Source: Prescottella soli (GTDB lineage: Bacteria > Actinomycetota > Actinomycetes > Mycobacteriales > Mycobacteriaceae). Taken from it: DNA of 64,000 nucleotides. A program made the translations under genes and the position numbers. Each line of letters opens with the position of its first letter. The stretch's first letter is position 1. The notes beneath the pieces are model-generated. The model searched no databases and was not told the origin of the DNA. It saw nothing but the letters and a program-made list of their open reading frames with translations. The stretch covers positions 434,001-498,000 of the forward strand of contig NZ_CP157276.1 of assembly GCF_040024445.1 (NCBI RefSeq), in the 5' to 3' direction. Shown piece by piece: positions 8,312-16,360 of this stretch.

Positions 8312-8521
8312 CGTCGATGTGGACCATGTGCCCGGGTCGGCGGGCGATGATCGGTCGAGCAGGCCGAGTTCACCGTGCTGCCGCCAACGGTTGACCCACT
8401 TGGATGCACACGCTCATGAGCTGCCCATCTCCGCCGCTACGTGAGCGATGGGACGGTCTTTGCAGCGTTCGACGAGGCGTCGTCGGCCCTCGATGGAGAG
8501 AGGCGCGTTGGCGCGTGTCAT
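8289..8521 (-). pseudogene. IS481-family transposase remnant
   Basis: Reading the minus strand from ATG 8521 gives MTRANAPLSIEGRRRLVERC and a helix-turn-helix stretch ending KWVNRWRQHGELGLLDRS, the N terminus of an IS481-type transposase. It carries an in-frame TGA at 8414-8416 (codon 36). After codon ~58 the frame shifts and the text jumps to IARRPGHMVHIDVKKVGRIP, which in intact relatives begins the DDE catalytic domain (first Asp in HID), so an internal block of roughly 75 codons is missing by comparison with the family. The 3' catalytic part is absent. Its ATG overlaps the stop of the MFS gene (ATGA), placing the junction exactly at the end of that gene. Not functional. Confidence 0.8.
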
Positions 8522-9771
8522 CGCGCCTCGACCCCCTCGCCGTCCCTGGCGTGGACTTCCTCGCCTTGTTCGCTGCGCAGATACTCGCTCGTGAGGGCAG
8601 GCAGGATCGCCAGGACCGCGACGACCGCGAGGGTGAGGCCCAGGGCGATGGGAGCACGGAGCCCGTGGGCCGGGATCAGGGCCGATCCGATCGCGGAACC
8701 GAGGATGACGCCGAAGGTGATAAACGATGCGTGGATCGTGTTGACCAGCGGTGTGGTGCTGCCGGCTCGCTGCACCCGAACGGCCATTGCGGGGTTCATC
8801 GTCACGCCGACCAGGCCGATCCCGAGCATGAACAACAGCGCCAGCGGCGGGACATCGGTGAATAGTCCGAGTCCTGTCAGGAAGAAGACGTTGAGGCCGG
8901 TGCCAGCCAGCAGAGTCGAGATGGTGTGCCGGTCGGCCAAACGGGCGACGACCATGTTGCCGATCAGGGTCGCGGCGCCGTAGGCGAGCAGGAGCAGCGG
9001 GACCAGGTTCTCTGGAAAGCCTGCGATCTCGGTGAGGATCGGAGTGAAGAAGCTGAACACGGAGAACGTAGCCCCGATGATCAGTGTGCTGGAAATGAGT
9101 GCCAACTGGAGCTGCGGCCTTCGCAGGACCGTGAGCTCATCGCGCATCGACCGTGGCGCTTCTTCTGGAGTGTCGTCGGCGGGGTTCTGGACGAACGCGA
9201 GGGTGAGGATCGCGGCGATCACGGTGAGCAATGAGATTGTCCAAAAAGCAGCCTGCCAGCCCAATTGTCCGCCGACGAACGTCGCTGGTGGCAGTCCGAG
9301 CAGGGTACCGAGCAGGGTACCGAGCATCAGGCCGTTCATCGCGACACCGTTCGCTCGGCCGCGCATCCGTTCGTCCACCAGTCGTGCGCACAGTGACACC
9401 GCAATGCCGAAGAACGCCGCCGAGGCGACGCCACTGATGATCCGGGCGACCGTCATGACCGCGTACGTCGTGGCCAGTGCCGCGATGACGTTGCCGACGA
9501 GGAAGACGGCGATGATCGTCAACAGCGCATTCTTCGGCGGGATCCGCAACAGCAACATGGTCAGGATCGGCCCGCCGACCGTCATCGCGACAGCGAAAAT
9601 CGTGACAAGGTAGCCGATCTGCTCGATTCCCGCGCCCAGGCCATCGGCGAGCTGTGGCATGAGTCCGGCGACGGCGAACTCGCTGGTCACCATCGCGAAG
9701 ATGCCTGCAGCGAGGATGTACACCGCTAGCGGGATTGCCCTGGTAGGAGTGTGCCTTGTTGGCGGGGTCAT
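8518..9771 (-). CDS. MFS drug/sugar efflux transporter, DHA1 (AraJ-like) type
   Basis: A 417-residue permease with 12 predicted transmembrane helices. Characteristic motifs include FAVAGLMPQLADGLG in TM1, VARIISGVASAAFFGIA in TM4 and the antiporter-like stretch MNGLMLGTLLGTLLGLP in TM5, as in AraJ-type and chloramphenicol-efflux DHA1 carriers. It would export a small molecule using the proton gradient. ATG 9771 is chosen over an upstream in-frame start because TMs follow at the usual distance. The 3' end touches an IS481 remnant, so the C-terminal tail may have been altered. The TetR gene upstream and a shared operator-like site imply drug-inducible control. Confidence 0.87.
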   Translation of the reverse strand: MTPPTRHTPTRAIPLAVYILAAGIFAMVTSEFAVAGLMPQLADGLGAGIEQIGYLVTIFAVAMTVGGPILTMLLLRIPPKNALLTIIAVFLVGNVIAALATTYAVMTVARIISGVASAAFFGIAVSLCARLVDERMRGRANGVAMNGLMLGTLLGTLLGLPPATFVGGQLGWQAAFWTISLLTVIAAILTLAFVQNPADDTPEEAPRSMRDELTVLRRPQLQLALISSTLIIGATFSVFSFFTPILTEIAGFPENLVPLLLLAYGAATLIGNMVVARLADRHTISTLLAGTGLNVFFLTGLGLFTDVPPLALLFMLGIGLVGVTMNPAMAVRVQRAGSTTPLVNTIHASFITFGVILGSAIGSALIPAHGLRAPIALGLTLAVVAVLAILPALTSEYLRSEQGEEVHARDGEGVEAR

Positions 9772-9781
9772 ATCGAATGCT

Positions 9782-9803
9782 TTCTGTGATTGATAATCCA
9801 AAA
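9782..9803. promoter_or_regulatory. Operator-like site upstream of the MFS gene
   Basis: On the minus strand this 22-base site begins TTTTGGAT and ends CAGAA, the same outer sequence and spacing as the site upstream of tetR (10469-10490). The inner half is less symmetric here. It lies 10 bases before the MFS ATG and is likely a second binding site of the TetR protein; this is inferred from the match. Confidence 0.4.
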
Positions 9804-9848
9804 CGAGGACGTGCGAAAGCCCCCGGACATGACAGGTGGGGTGGGGAT

Positions 9849-10451
9849 CTAGCTCAAGAGGGCATGGAGTCCGGCGAGTGCGATCCGACGCAGGGCCTCG
9901 GCATCAACGCCGGCCTGCGCAGTGACCCGGATCCCGGAGATGACGGTGCTGACCAGTAGTGCGCCGTCATCCGGATCGACGCCCTCAGGAATGCTTCCGT
10001 CTACCTGGCCGACACGGATGGCCTCAGCCAGAAGCGAACTCCGCTCGTACAGGTCACGGGCGAGGATGCGGGCGATGCGCTCATCCCGCTCGCGCAGGTC
10101 GGGATTCATGAGGCTCTGCACCACCATGCAGCCGGCGGCGTGACCCTGGTGGGCAGCCACCTGCTCCTCAGTGATGATGAGGTCGACCAGCGCCCGCAGC
10201 CGGTCTGCGCCGCGGAGCCCGTCGTCGCCGAGGAGTGCGGTCTGCCGCTCGCGGATCGTGTCGATGTAGTGCTCCAAAGCGCGCACGAACAGCTCGTCCT
10301 TGGAGGTGAAGGCGTTGTAGAGGCTACTGCGTCGGACGCCGGCTGCCTCACAAAGCTGCTCGGTCGAGGTGTCGGCGAAGCCGTGTACCCGGAACTCGGC
10401 GGCCGCGGCATCGAGCACCGCGATCTCGTCGAACGTCCGTGGTCTGCCCAT
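9849..10451 (-). CDS. TetR family transcriptional regulator of the adjacent efflux pump
   Basis: A 200-residue regulator. Residues ~6-50 form the TetR helix-turn-helix (FADTSTEQLCEAAGVRRSSL and YNAFTSKDELF), and the rest is a helical ligand-binding and dimer domain. ATG 10451 (MGRPRTFDE) is used rather than a TTG nine bases upstream. It lies 77 bases upstream of the MFS efflux gene on the same strand; TetR-family repressors so placed usually release DNA on binding the exported compound. A palindromic site overlaps its promoter region. Confidence 0.88.
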   Translation of the reverse strand: MGRPRTFDEIAVLDAAAAEFRVHGFADTSTEQLCEAAGVRRSSLYNAFTSKDELFVRALEHYIDTIRERQTALLGDDGLRGADRLRALVDLIITEEQVAAHQGHAAGCMVVQSLMNPDLRERDERIARILARDLYERSSLLAEAIRVGQVDGSIPEGVDPDDGALLVSTVISGIRVTAQAGVDAEALRRIALAGLHALLS

Positions 10452-10468
10452 GCTCAGCAACCTAGCAG

Positions 10469-10490
10469 TTCTGGATACTCAGATCCAAAA
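10469..10490. promoter_or_regulatory. Palindromic operator upstream of tetR
   Basis: On the minus strand the core is TGGAT-N6-ATCCA inside a 22-base site starting 18 bases upstream of the TetR ATG. The outer bases recur upstream of the MFS gene at identical spacing, which supports a genuine regulator site and autoregulation. Confidence 0.5.
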
Positions 10491-10582
10491 TCCCCGTGGG
10501 ATGACCAAGCCGGGTTCCACGATGACTAACTCGGCCAGTTCGAGCCGATGAGGTCGAACTGTTCACGCAGATTGCGCATTCA

Positions 10583-10717
10583 ACACTCGTTACTGGGCTG
10601 GGTAAATATGCCGACGAACCACTGCGGTTGGGCGATTCGCCCGACTACCAAGTCTGACCATTCCGGGTCGAGCGCCTGAGCAAACCGGTCTGCGCGCTGA
10701 TGCCGCGGTAGATCTCC
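10583..10717 (-). other. Coding-like sequence in frame behind the SMI1/KNR4 gene stop
   Basis: The 258 bases between the TetR start and the SMI1-type gene end contain no complete gene. Continuing the SMI1-type frame through its TGA (10718-10720) gives about 45 codons of plausible protein (core ADRFAQALDPEWSDLVVGRI) to a TGA at 10580-10582. It could be an ancestral C-terminal extension cut off by a nonsense change, or the relic of another short gene. No start codon with ribosome-binding site is seen inside it. Confidence 0.25.
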
Positions 10718-11773
10718 TCAGCCCGCGAAGGCCCGCAGCACCCGGAGAAGCTGCGTCGCATACTCCGAGTCGAACCGGAACCCACCGTCGACAGCTACGA
10801 GATTCCCGCGCTCCACCTTCGCGTCCCACCAGTCGCGCAGGAACCCCTCTGCGTATCCGCCAGTGCAGAAGCCGTACGGGTCCGCGACGAACGAGGTGGT
10901 GATCATCAGGGTGTAGCAGGGCCGTTCGTAGTCGGTTTGCCCCTCGGCCCGGTTCACGAAGTCCTCGAACGACGCCGCGGTGGCCAGGTGGGAATACAGC
11001 CAGAACATGGCGTCGTACATCAGCCACGAGTCCCCGTCGGAGTGGAGCGCGAAGAAACCCTTGGTCGTCACGATCCGCTCGGCGAGCCCACGGATCAACG
11101 CTTCGCCGTCGGGAAGGTTCGCCGCTTCCAAGGCGCGGCGGAGAATCGGAGAGAAGGTGCCCTGCCGAACGACCTCGAGGTCGGCCTGCAGCATCTCCTC
11201 GCTGTCGTCGAACTCGTCCTCGCTCACCAGGCCCCGGACGAAGGTCGCGAAGTCTTTGGCGACGAGGGTGATGCGGTAGTCGTCCTCCTGATCGACGTGC
11301 ACGACGCGCGGCTCCCCGCGCGGGCCGCACTCGCGGTAGTCGAGCATGATCTGTTCGTGCCCCGCGCTGGGGGTGTCGGCGATACCGACACCGATGTCCG
11401 GATACCCCCATTCCTCCCGCTTGAACGTCGATCCGAGCTCGCCGCACAACGACCAGGTCGCGGTGCGGCCGAGCGCGTACAGCCCGGTGATCTGGATATG
11501 GCCCTCGGCCCAGCTCGTCGGCTCGTCCATCGGATAGCAGGCTCGATCGACCATGCCGCCGTTGTGCATCCGCGCCAACTCCACATAAGAGTCGGGCAGC
11601 CGGTACCCGCCCAGCTCCGCTTCGATCGACGCGATAAGTTCGTCGCTCGGTGCAGGCTCGACGTAGTTGTCCCGCGAGTAGTCGCCGTCGTCCCAGAAAC
11701 CCTCGAAGTCGACGCCGCCGAAATGACCAGTGGTGCGCGCGACGCCCTCGGTATCGATGTCCTCCGTGCTCAC
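10718..11773 (-). CDS. SMI1/KNR4 family (SUKH-like) protein
   Basis: A 351-residue soluble, acidic protein. Residues ~35-165 carry the SMI1/KNR4 signature: YRLPDSYVELARMHNGGMV, then the W/G-rich ITGLYALGRTATWSL, EWGYPDIGVGIADTPSAGHE and MLDYRECGPRGEPRVVHV. This superfamily is best known as immunity proteins of bacterial polymorphic toxins. The C-terminal ~170 residues are not recognised. GTG start at 11771-11773 overlaps the cobK TGA (GTGA), with AAAGGA upstream, so it is the last cistron of the cob operon, an unexpected context. No toxin gene is next to it, so it may be a stand-alone protein-binding factor or an orphan immunity gene. Confidence 0.75.
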   Translation of the reverse strand: MSTEDIDTEGVARTTGHFGGVDFEGFWDDGDYSRDNYVEPAPSDELIASIEAELGGYRLPDSYVELARMHNGGMVDRACYPMDEPTSWAEGHIQITGLYALGRTATWSLCGELGSTFKREEWGYPDIGVGIADTPSAGHEQIMLDYRECGPRGEPRVVHVDQEDDYRITLVAKDFATFVRGLVSEDEFDDSEEMLQADLEVVRQGTFSPILRRALEAANLPDGEALIRGLAERIVTTKGFFALHSDGDSWLMYDAMFWLYSHLATAASFEDFVNRAEGQTDYERPCYTLMITTSFVADPYGFCTGGYAEGFLRDWWDAKVERGNLVAVDGGFRFDSEYATQLLRVLRAFAG

Positions 11774-12549
11774 GTGCGTGTCCTTTCGGGGTGTCGACGC
11801 TTCTCGATCTGCGAGACCCAAAGGACCGTAGCTTCGAGGTCCGACATCGACGCCACCCCATCCGGGATCGGTGTCCGAGCAACCATCACCACCGGGATTC
11901 CCAGCTCGCGGGCCGCATCGAGTTTCGCCGACGTGAGCGCTCCCCCGCTGTTCTTCGTCACGACGACGTCGATCCCGCGGTCTCTCATGAGCGCGATCTC
12001 GTCGTCGACCGTGAACGGTCCACGGGCGAGGAGCAACTCGGACCGTGGGGGCATCGACACCTGGGGCGGGTCGATCGCGCGGATCAGGAACCATCCCGGA
12101 CAGTCGGCGAACGCATCGACGCCCTGCCGGCCGATCGTGAGGAACGCCCTCTCCCCCAGCCGCGAAACAGTAGCTGCGGCCGATCCGAGATCCGGAACGA
12201 CGTGCCAGCGATCGCCCGCGCCGGCGCTCCATTCCGCGCGTCGCAGGACCAACAGCGGAACGCCCATCTGCCTCGTCGCGGCGGCAGCGTTCGCCGTGAT
12301 CCGGGCTGCGAACGGGTGGGTCACGTCGACGACGGCGTCGATGCTGTTGTCCCGCAACCACTGTGCGAGCCCGTTCACACCGCCGAAGCCACCGATCCGG
12401 ACCTCCCCGACGGGGAGCACCGGCTCACGCACTCGGCCGGCCAGTGAGGAGATCACCTCGACCGTCGGATCCGGATCGAGGCGCGCGGCGAGCATCCGCG
12501 CCTCGCGGGTACCGCCGAGGACCAGAACTCTCCGTATCGGGGGGCTCAA
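11770..12549 (-). CDS. cobK: Precorrin-6A reductase
   Basis: A 259-residue enzyme reducing precorrin-6A to dihydro-precorrin-6 with NADPH. The N-terminal Rossmann motif LVLGGTREARMLAARL and the internal VDVTHPFAARIT, LTIGRQGVDAFADCPGWFL and VVTKNSGG segments are diagnostic of CobK/CbiJ. It starts with TTG (12547-12549), which overlaps the cobM TGA as TTGA; no better start lies nearby, and the Rossmann motif follows at residue ~8. Its own TGA overlaps the GTG of the SMI1-type gene. Confidence 0.93.
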   Translation of the reverse strand: MSPPIRRVLVLGGTREARMLAARLDPDPTVEVISSLAGRVREPVLPVGEVRIGGFGGVNGLAQWLRDNSIDAVVDVTHPFAARITANAAAATRQMGVPLLVLRRAEWSAGAGDRWHVVPDLGSAAATVSRLGERAFLTIGRQGVDAFADCPGWFLIRAIDPPQVSMPPRSELLLARGPFTVDDEIALMRDRGIDVVVTKNSGGALTSAKLDAARELGIPVVMVARTPIPDGVASMSDLEATVLWVSQIEKRRHPERTRT

Positions 12550-13295
12550 TGGGTCGTGCGGGCGCGCGTCGCCGAATACAGGTAGCTGTCCGGGAATCCC
12601 TCGGCCGCGAGGACACGACCGACGACAACCACCGCGGTCTTGGTGATTCCGGCGGCGTGCACCTGGTCGACCAGGGTCGCGAGGGTGCCGCGCAGCACCA
12701 CCTCGTCGGGCCGGCTCGCGAACGCGACCACCGCTGCCGGACAGTCGGACCCGTAGTTCTCGGACAGTTCCTCGACGATCTGCTCGATGCGGTGCGCGCC
12801 GAGATGGACCACCATCGTGGCGCCGCTGCGCCCGAGTGAACGCAGGTCCTCTCCCGGCGGCATCGCCGTCGACAGCGTCGAGACCCGGGTCAGCACGATC
12901 GATTGGGACACCCCAGGCACGGTCAGCTCACGTCCGAGCGCGGCGGCGGCCGCGGTGAACGCCGGAACGCCGGGCACGATGTCGTAGGCGACGCCGGCGG
13001 CATCGAGCCGTCGCACCTGCTCGGCCACCGCCGAATAGATCGACGGATCGCCGGAGTGCAGCCGCGCGACGTCGAGCCCGGCCGCGTCTGCGGCGATGAT
13101 CTGCTCGATGATCTCGTCGAGGCTCATGCGGGCGGTGTCGATCACGTCCGCGTCGTCCGGGCACAGCGTGAGGAGTTCGGCTGGCACGAGGCTGCCCGCG
13201 TACAGGCACACCGGGCTCTCGGCGATGATGCGCGAGGCCCGCAGCGTGATCAGGTCCGGGGCACCGGGCCCGGCGCCGATGAAATGGACTGTCAT
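12546..13295 (-). CDS. cobM: Precorrin-4 C11-methyltransferase
   Basis: A 249-residue SAM-dependent tetrapyrrole methylase converting precorrin-4 to precorrin-5. The family motifs are all visible: VHFIGAGPGAPDLITLR at the N terminus, VCLYAGSLVP, RLHSGDPSIYSAVAEQ and VPGVPAFTAAAAALG. The ATG at 13295 overlaps the cobL stop (ATGA, 13292-13295); the 3' end overlaps the cobK TTG (TTGA). The frame stays open far upstream, but that extension is shadow sequence opposite cobL codons. Confidence 0.95.
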   Translation of the reverse strand: MTVHFIGAGPGAPDLITLRASRIIAESPVCLYAGSLVPAELLTLCPDDADVIDTARMSLDEIIEQIIAADAAGLDVARLHSGDPSIYSAVAEQVRRLDAAGVAYDIVPGVPAFTAAAAALGRELTVPGVSQSIVLTRVSTLSTAMPPGEDLRSLGRSGATMVVHLGAHRIEQIVEELSENYGSDCPAAVVAFASRPDEVVLRGTLATLVDQVHAAGITKTAVVVVGRVLAAEGFPDSYLYSATRARTTH

Positions 13296-14536
13296 TGCGA
13301 TTCCCTTTCGGTGCTGTGCTGCTTGACGACCGACCATTGGGCGACCGGCAGCTGCGGTCGCCACGCGGTGAACCCGCCGAGCGGCTCGCCTCGATAGACC
13401 TGGAACTTGCGCAGCTCGCCGCCGAGCCGCGAATGCCATTGCAGGACCAGCGCCTCCGATTCCGCGGTGACGGCGTTGACGACCATCCGTCCGCCCGTCC
13501 GCAGGCGCTCCCAGCAGGCGTCGAGCATGCCGTCCTGCGTGACACCGCCGCCGACGAAGATCGCGTCGGGAAGCGACACCTCGTCGGAGAACGCGGCGGG
13601 TGCCGAACCGAGCACCCGCAACGCGGGAACGCCCAGCCGAGCGGCATTGTCGGTGATCTGCGCTACGCGGCGGTCCTCCCGCTCGAACGCGACCGCGCGG
13701 CAACGCGGATCGGTGCGCATCCACTCGATGCCGATGGTGCCGGAACCACCTCCGACATCCCACAACAGCTCGCCGGGCGCCGGCGCCAGCGCCGACAGGG
13801 TCAACGCCCGCACCTCGTGCTTGGTCATCTGCCCGTCCCCCTGGAACGCACTGTCCGGCAGACCGGGCGTCCGGGTGAGCCGCCGGGCCGACGGCGTCGC
13901 CCGCAGCTCGAGCGCGATCACGTTGAGCGGATCCCCCGGAGCCCGATCCCAGGTCCCGGCCTCGCCCCGGGCGACGTTCTCCTCGGGACCACCCAGCTGC
14001 TCGAGGACCGCCATCGCGGTGTCGCCGAAGCCGCGGTCGCGCAGAAACTCCGCGACCGCGGTCGGGGTGTGCTCGTCGGTGCTGAGGACCAGCAGCCGTT
14101 GGCCGTCGATCAGGCTCGCGGCGAGCGTCGCGACGGGACGCCCCACCAGGCTCACCGTCGGCGTCTCGTGCAGCGCCCAACCGAGGCGCGCGCACGCCAG
14201 CGACACCGACGACGGGTGCGCGATCACCCGCAACCGCTCCGGGCCGAGGACCCGGCCGAGCGTGACGCCGACACCGTGGAACATCGGATCGCCGCTCGCG
14301 AGCACGCACACACGGCGCTCGCGGTGCTCGTCGAACAGGCCGGGCAGCGCCGGCACCATCGGCGACGGCCACGGCACCCGCAGCGCCGGCGACTCCGGGA
14401 CCAGCGACAGTTGGCGCGTCGATCCCATCAGCACCTCGGCCTCCCGGATGGCGGCCTGGGCACGGGGCGAGAGGCCGAGCCATCCGTCGGCGCCGATTCC
14501 CACCACGAAGATCTCATCGGTCACACGTTCGATCAC
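13292..14536 (-). CDS. cobL: Precorrin-6Y C5,15-methyltransferase (decarboxylating)
   Basis: A 414-residue bifunctional enzyme. The N-terminal half is a CobE/CbiE-like tetrapyrrole methylase (VVGIGADGWLGL near residue 10, CVLASGDPMFHGVG), and the C-terminal half from ~215 is a CbiT-type Rossmann methyltransferase with LLWDVGGGSGTIGIEW and DAIFVGGG. Together they methylate C5 and C15 and decarboxylate the C12 acetate. GTG at 14534-14536 overlaps the TGA of the SDR gene upstream (GTGA). Full length for the fused CobL type. Confidence 0.94.
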   Translation of the reverse strand: MIERVTDEIFVVGIGADGWLGLSPRAQAAIREAEVLMGSTRQLSLVPESPALRVPWPSPMVPALPGLFDEHRERRVCVLASGDPMFHGVGVTLGRVLGPERLRVIAHPSSVSLACARLGWALHETPTVSLVGRPVATLAASLIDGQRLLVLSTDEHTPTAVAEFLRDRGFGDTAMAVLEQLGGPEENVARGEAGTWDRAPGDPLNVIALELRATPSARRLTRTPGLPDSAFQGDGQMTKHEVRALTLSALAPAPGELLWDVGGGSGTIGIEWMRTDPRCRAVAFEREDRRVAQITDNAARLGVPALRVLGSAPAAFSDEVSLPDAIFVGGGVTQDGMLDACWERLRTGGRMVVNAVTAESEALVLQWHSRLGGELRKFQVYRGEPLGGFTAWRPQLPVAQWSVVKQHSTERESQ

Positions 14537-15288
14537 CTGGGCAGCCGCCGCCAGACGAAATGCGGCATCAGCCGCATCGCGATGAACACCAGCCGCAGCA
14601 CGCCCGGCACGGCCACCTGTTCCCGCCCGCTCCGCAGCCCGTGCGCGACCGCGTCCGCCACCTGCTGGGGCGTGCTGGAGAACGGTGCCGGCTTCATGCC
14701 CTCCGTCATCCGCCCGATCACGAATCCCGGGCGTACCAGCAACAAGCGGACGCCGCTGCCGTGCAGGGCGTCTGCAAGGCCGCTCGCGAAGCCGTCCAGG
14801 CCGGCCTTCGCGGAGCCGTACACGTAGTTGGCGCGACGCACCCGGACACCGGCGATGGACGAGAACACCACGATCTGCCCGGCCCCGTGCGCCCGCATCA
14901 GGTTTGCGAGGTGGGTCAGGACGCTGACCTGCGCGACGTAGTCGGTGTGGACCACCGCGAGCGCGTGGCCGGCGTCCTGCTCGGCGCGGGCCTGATCACC
15001 CAGGACACCGAACGCCAGCACGGCAACCCCGATGGGACCGTGCTGCTCGGCGATCGCCGACAGCACCGCCGGATGGTCGGCGACGCGATCGGCATCGAAC
15101 TCGACGCAATGCACCTCGGTCGCATCGGCGTCGAGCACCATCTGGCACTCCCGTTCCAGGTCACCACGGCGGCGCGCGGCGAGGACGACGACGCGGCCCG
15201 GCGCCAACCGCTGCACAATCTCCAAGCCGATCTCGCTGCGACCACCCAGCAGCACCACCGATCCAGGGGCGTACTCCGTGTCACTCAT
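14533..15288 (-). CDS. SDR oxidoreductase resembling DprE2
   Basis: A 251-residue SDR: cofactor motif LLGGRSEIGLEI, NNAG-equivalent region VLAFGVLGDQ, catalytic serine in FSSIAG and YGSAKAGLDGF. The text VRRANYVYGSAKAGLDGF closely resembles the DprE2 subunit that, with DprE1, epimerises decaprenyl-phospho-ribose to the arabinose donor. No DprE1 partner is nearby. The M. tuberculosis gene in the same place (first gene of the cobLMK run) is also an SDR of unknown substrate, so this is probably that orthologue rather than true DprE2. It leads the five-gene chain and is coupled to cobL by GTGA. Confidence 0.83.
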   Translation of the reverse strand: MSDTEYAPGSVVLLGGRSEIGLEIVQRLAPGRVVVLAARRRGDLERECQMVLDADATEVHCVEFDADRVADHPAVLSAIAEQHGPIGVAVLAFGVLGDQARAEQDAGHALAVVHTDYVAQVSVLTHLANLMRAHGAGQIVVFSSIAGVRVRRANYVYGSAKAGLDGFASGLADALHGSGVRLLLVRPGFVIGRMTEGMKPAPFSSTPQQVADAVAHGLRSGREQVAVPGVLRLVFIAMRLMPHFVWRRLPR

Positions 15289-15332
15289 GACTCCAGTGTC
15301 CTGGATTCGGAGCGCTCGAGTACCGTCGGGGC

Positions 15333-15746
15333 ATGCCCCGAATCCCGTCCGACGCCTCCCACCTGACCGCCGAGGCCACCTCGTTCCTCACAGAACGGCA
15401 CCTGGCGACCCTGACGACGTTGCGCAAGGACGGCACCCCGCACGTCGTCGCGGTGGGCTTCACGTGGGATCCGGAGCGCCGAATCGTCCGGGTCATCACG
15501 AACGACGCGTCGCAGAAGGCCCGCAACGCCGACCGCGGAGGGTACGGCGCGGTGAGCCAGGTCGACGGGGGCCGCTGGATCACGCTCGAGGGTCCCGCCC
15601 GCGTCCTGTCGGATCGGGCCTCGGTGACCGATGCCGAGCAGCGCTACGCCGCCCGCTACCGCACCCCTCGGGAGAACCCGACCCGTGTGGTCATCGAGAT
15701 CGCCGTCGAGCGCGTCATGGGGTCGGCGATTCTCGTCGATCGGTGA
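15333..15746 (+). CDS. F420-dependent biliverdin reductase (Rv2074-type)
   Basis: A 137-residue split-beta-barrel protein of the PPOX/FDOR-B group. The text [40 protein letters not shown] and [16 protein letters not shown] follows, almost word for word, the M. tuberculosis protein shown to reduce biliverdin with reduced F420. It acts in the cytosol as a dimer and may protect against oxidative stress by making bilirubin. It diverges from the SDR-cob operon with 44 bases between the starts, the same neighbourhood as in mycobacteria. Confidence 0.85.
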   Translation: MPRIPSDASHLTAEATSFLTERHLATLTTLRKDGTPHVVAVGFTWDPERRIVRVITNDASQKARNADRGGYGAVSQVDGGRWITLEGPARVLSDRASVTDAEQRYAARYRTPRENPTRVVIEIAVERVMGSAILVDR

Positions 15747-15852
15747 AATCGTCTGGTTTACACCGATATTCGGCCGAACCGAGTGTGGATTCGGCGTCAT
15801 CGACGGCGGTACCGTGTGAGGACGTCACCAGCGCACGCGAGTGGGGATGGTC

Positions 15853-16344
15853 ATGACACCTCGACAGACACACCTGCCGACGACGCACCGATCCGGTCCA
15901 CGTCGGTTCCTGCGATGGGCCGTTCCGGTGACCGTCGTCGCCGCGCTGGCTGCACCGGCGACGGCGAATGCACTGCCACCGCACCCGTTCGGGCCCCCGG
16001 CCTTGACGATCGGTTGCGCCAACCAGGGCAGCCTGATGTCGTTGACCGCGGCCAGCGGACAGTCCGGGCCCGAACAGAAGCCACCGATCGGGCCCGGTGA
16101 GCTCCGATTCGAGACGTTCCCCGCAGCACCGCCGATCCCCGCTGCCGGGCAGGTGACCGTCGCCTGGATCAACCTCGACACGGGGGCGACGGGCATCGCG
16201 CCCCTCGAAGGGGCCTACCCGTACTACTCGACGACGGTGTACACCGGCCACGGGAACATTCGAGCCGCCGTGTTCGGGACGATCGACCTGGGCAGCCTGC
16301 CCCTGTGTCAGACGAACCCGACGTTCGGCAACTTCATCGTCTGA
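15853..16344 (+). CDS. Secreted protein of unknown function
   Basis: A 163-residue exported protein. A basic N terminus is followed by a hydrophobic core ([19 protein letters not shown]) ending in an Ala-x-Ala site, so Sec cleavage at about residue 40 is likely. The mature part is a small beta-rich domain with two cysteines (GCANQG and LCQTNP) that could form a disulfide; a [13 protein letters not shown] stretch resembles mycobacterial small secreted proteins without known activity. ATG 15853 is preferred for its position after a GGGG stretch; GTG 15841 and ATG 15847 are in frame. No operon partner. Confidence 0.7.
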   Translation: MTPRQTHLPTTHRSGPRRFLRWAVPVTVVAALAAPATANALPPHPFGPPALTIGCANQGSLMSLTAASGQSGPEQKPPIGPGELRFETFPAAPPIPAAGQVTVAWINLDTGATGIAPLEGAYPYYSTTVYTGHGNIRAAVFGTIDLGSLPLCQTNPTFGNFIV

Positions 16345-16360
16345 CCGACCGGAGGGCGTG

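Noticed and set aside
11774-12361. Extension of the SMI1-type frame upstream to 12361
   Set aside because: The extra sequence is arginine-rich and antisense or out of frame to cobK; the GTG with ribosome-binding sequence and GTGA coupling at 11773 is better.
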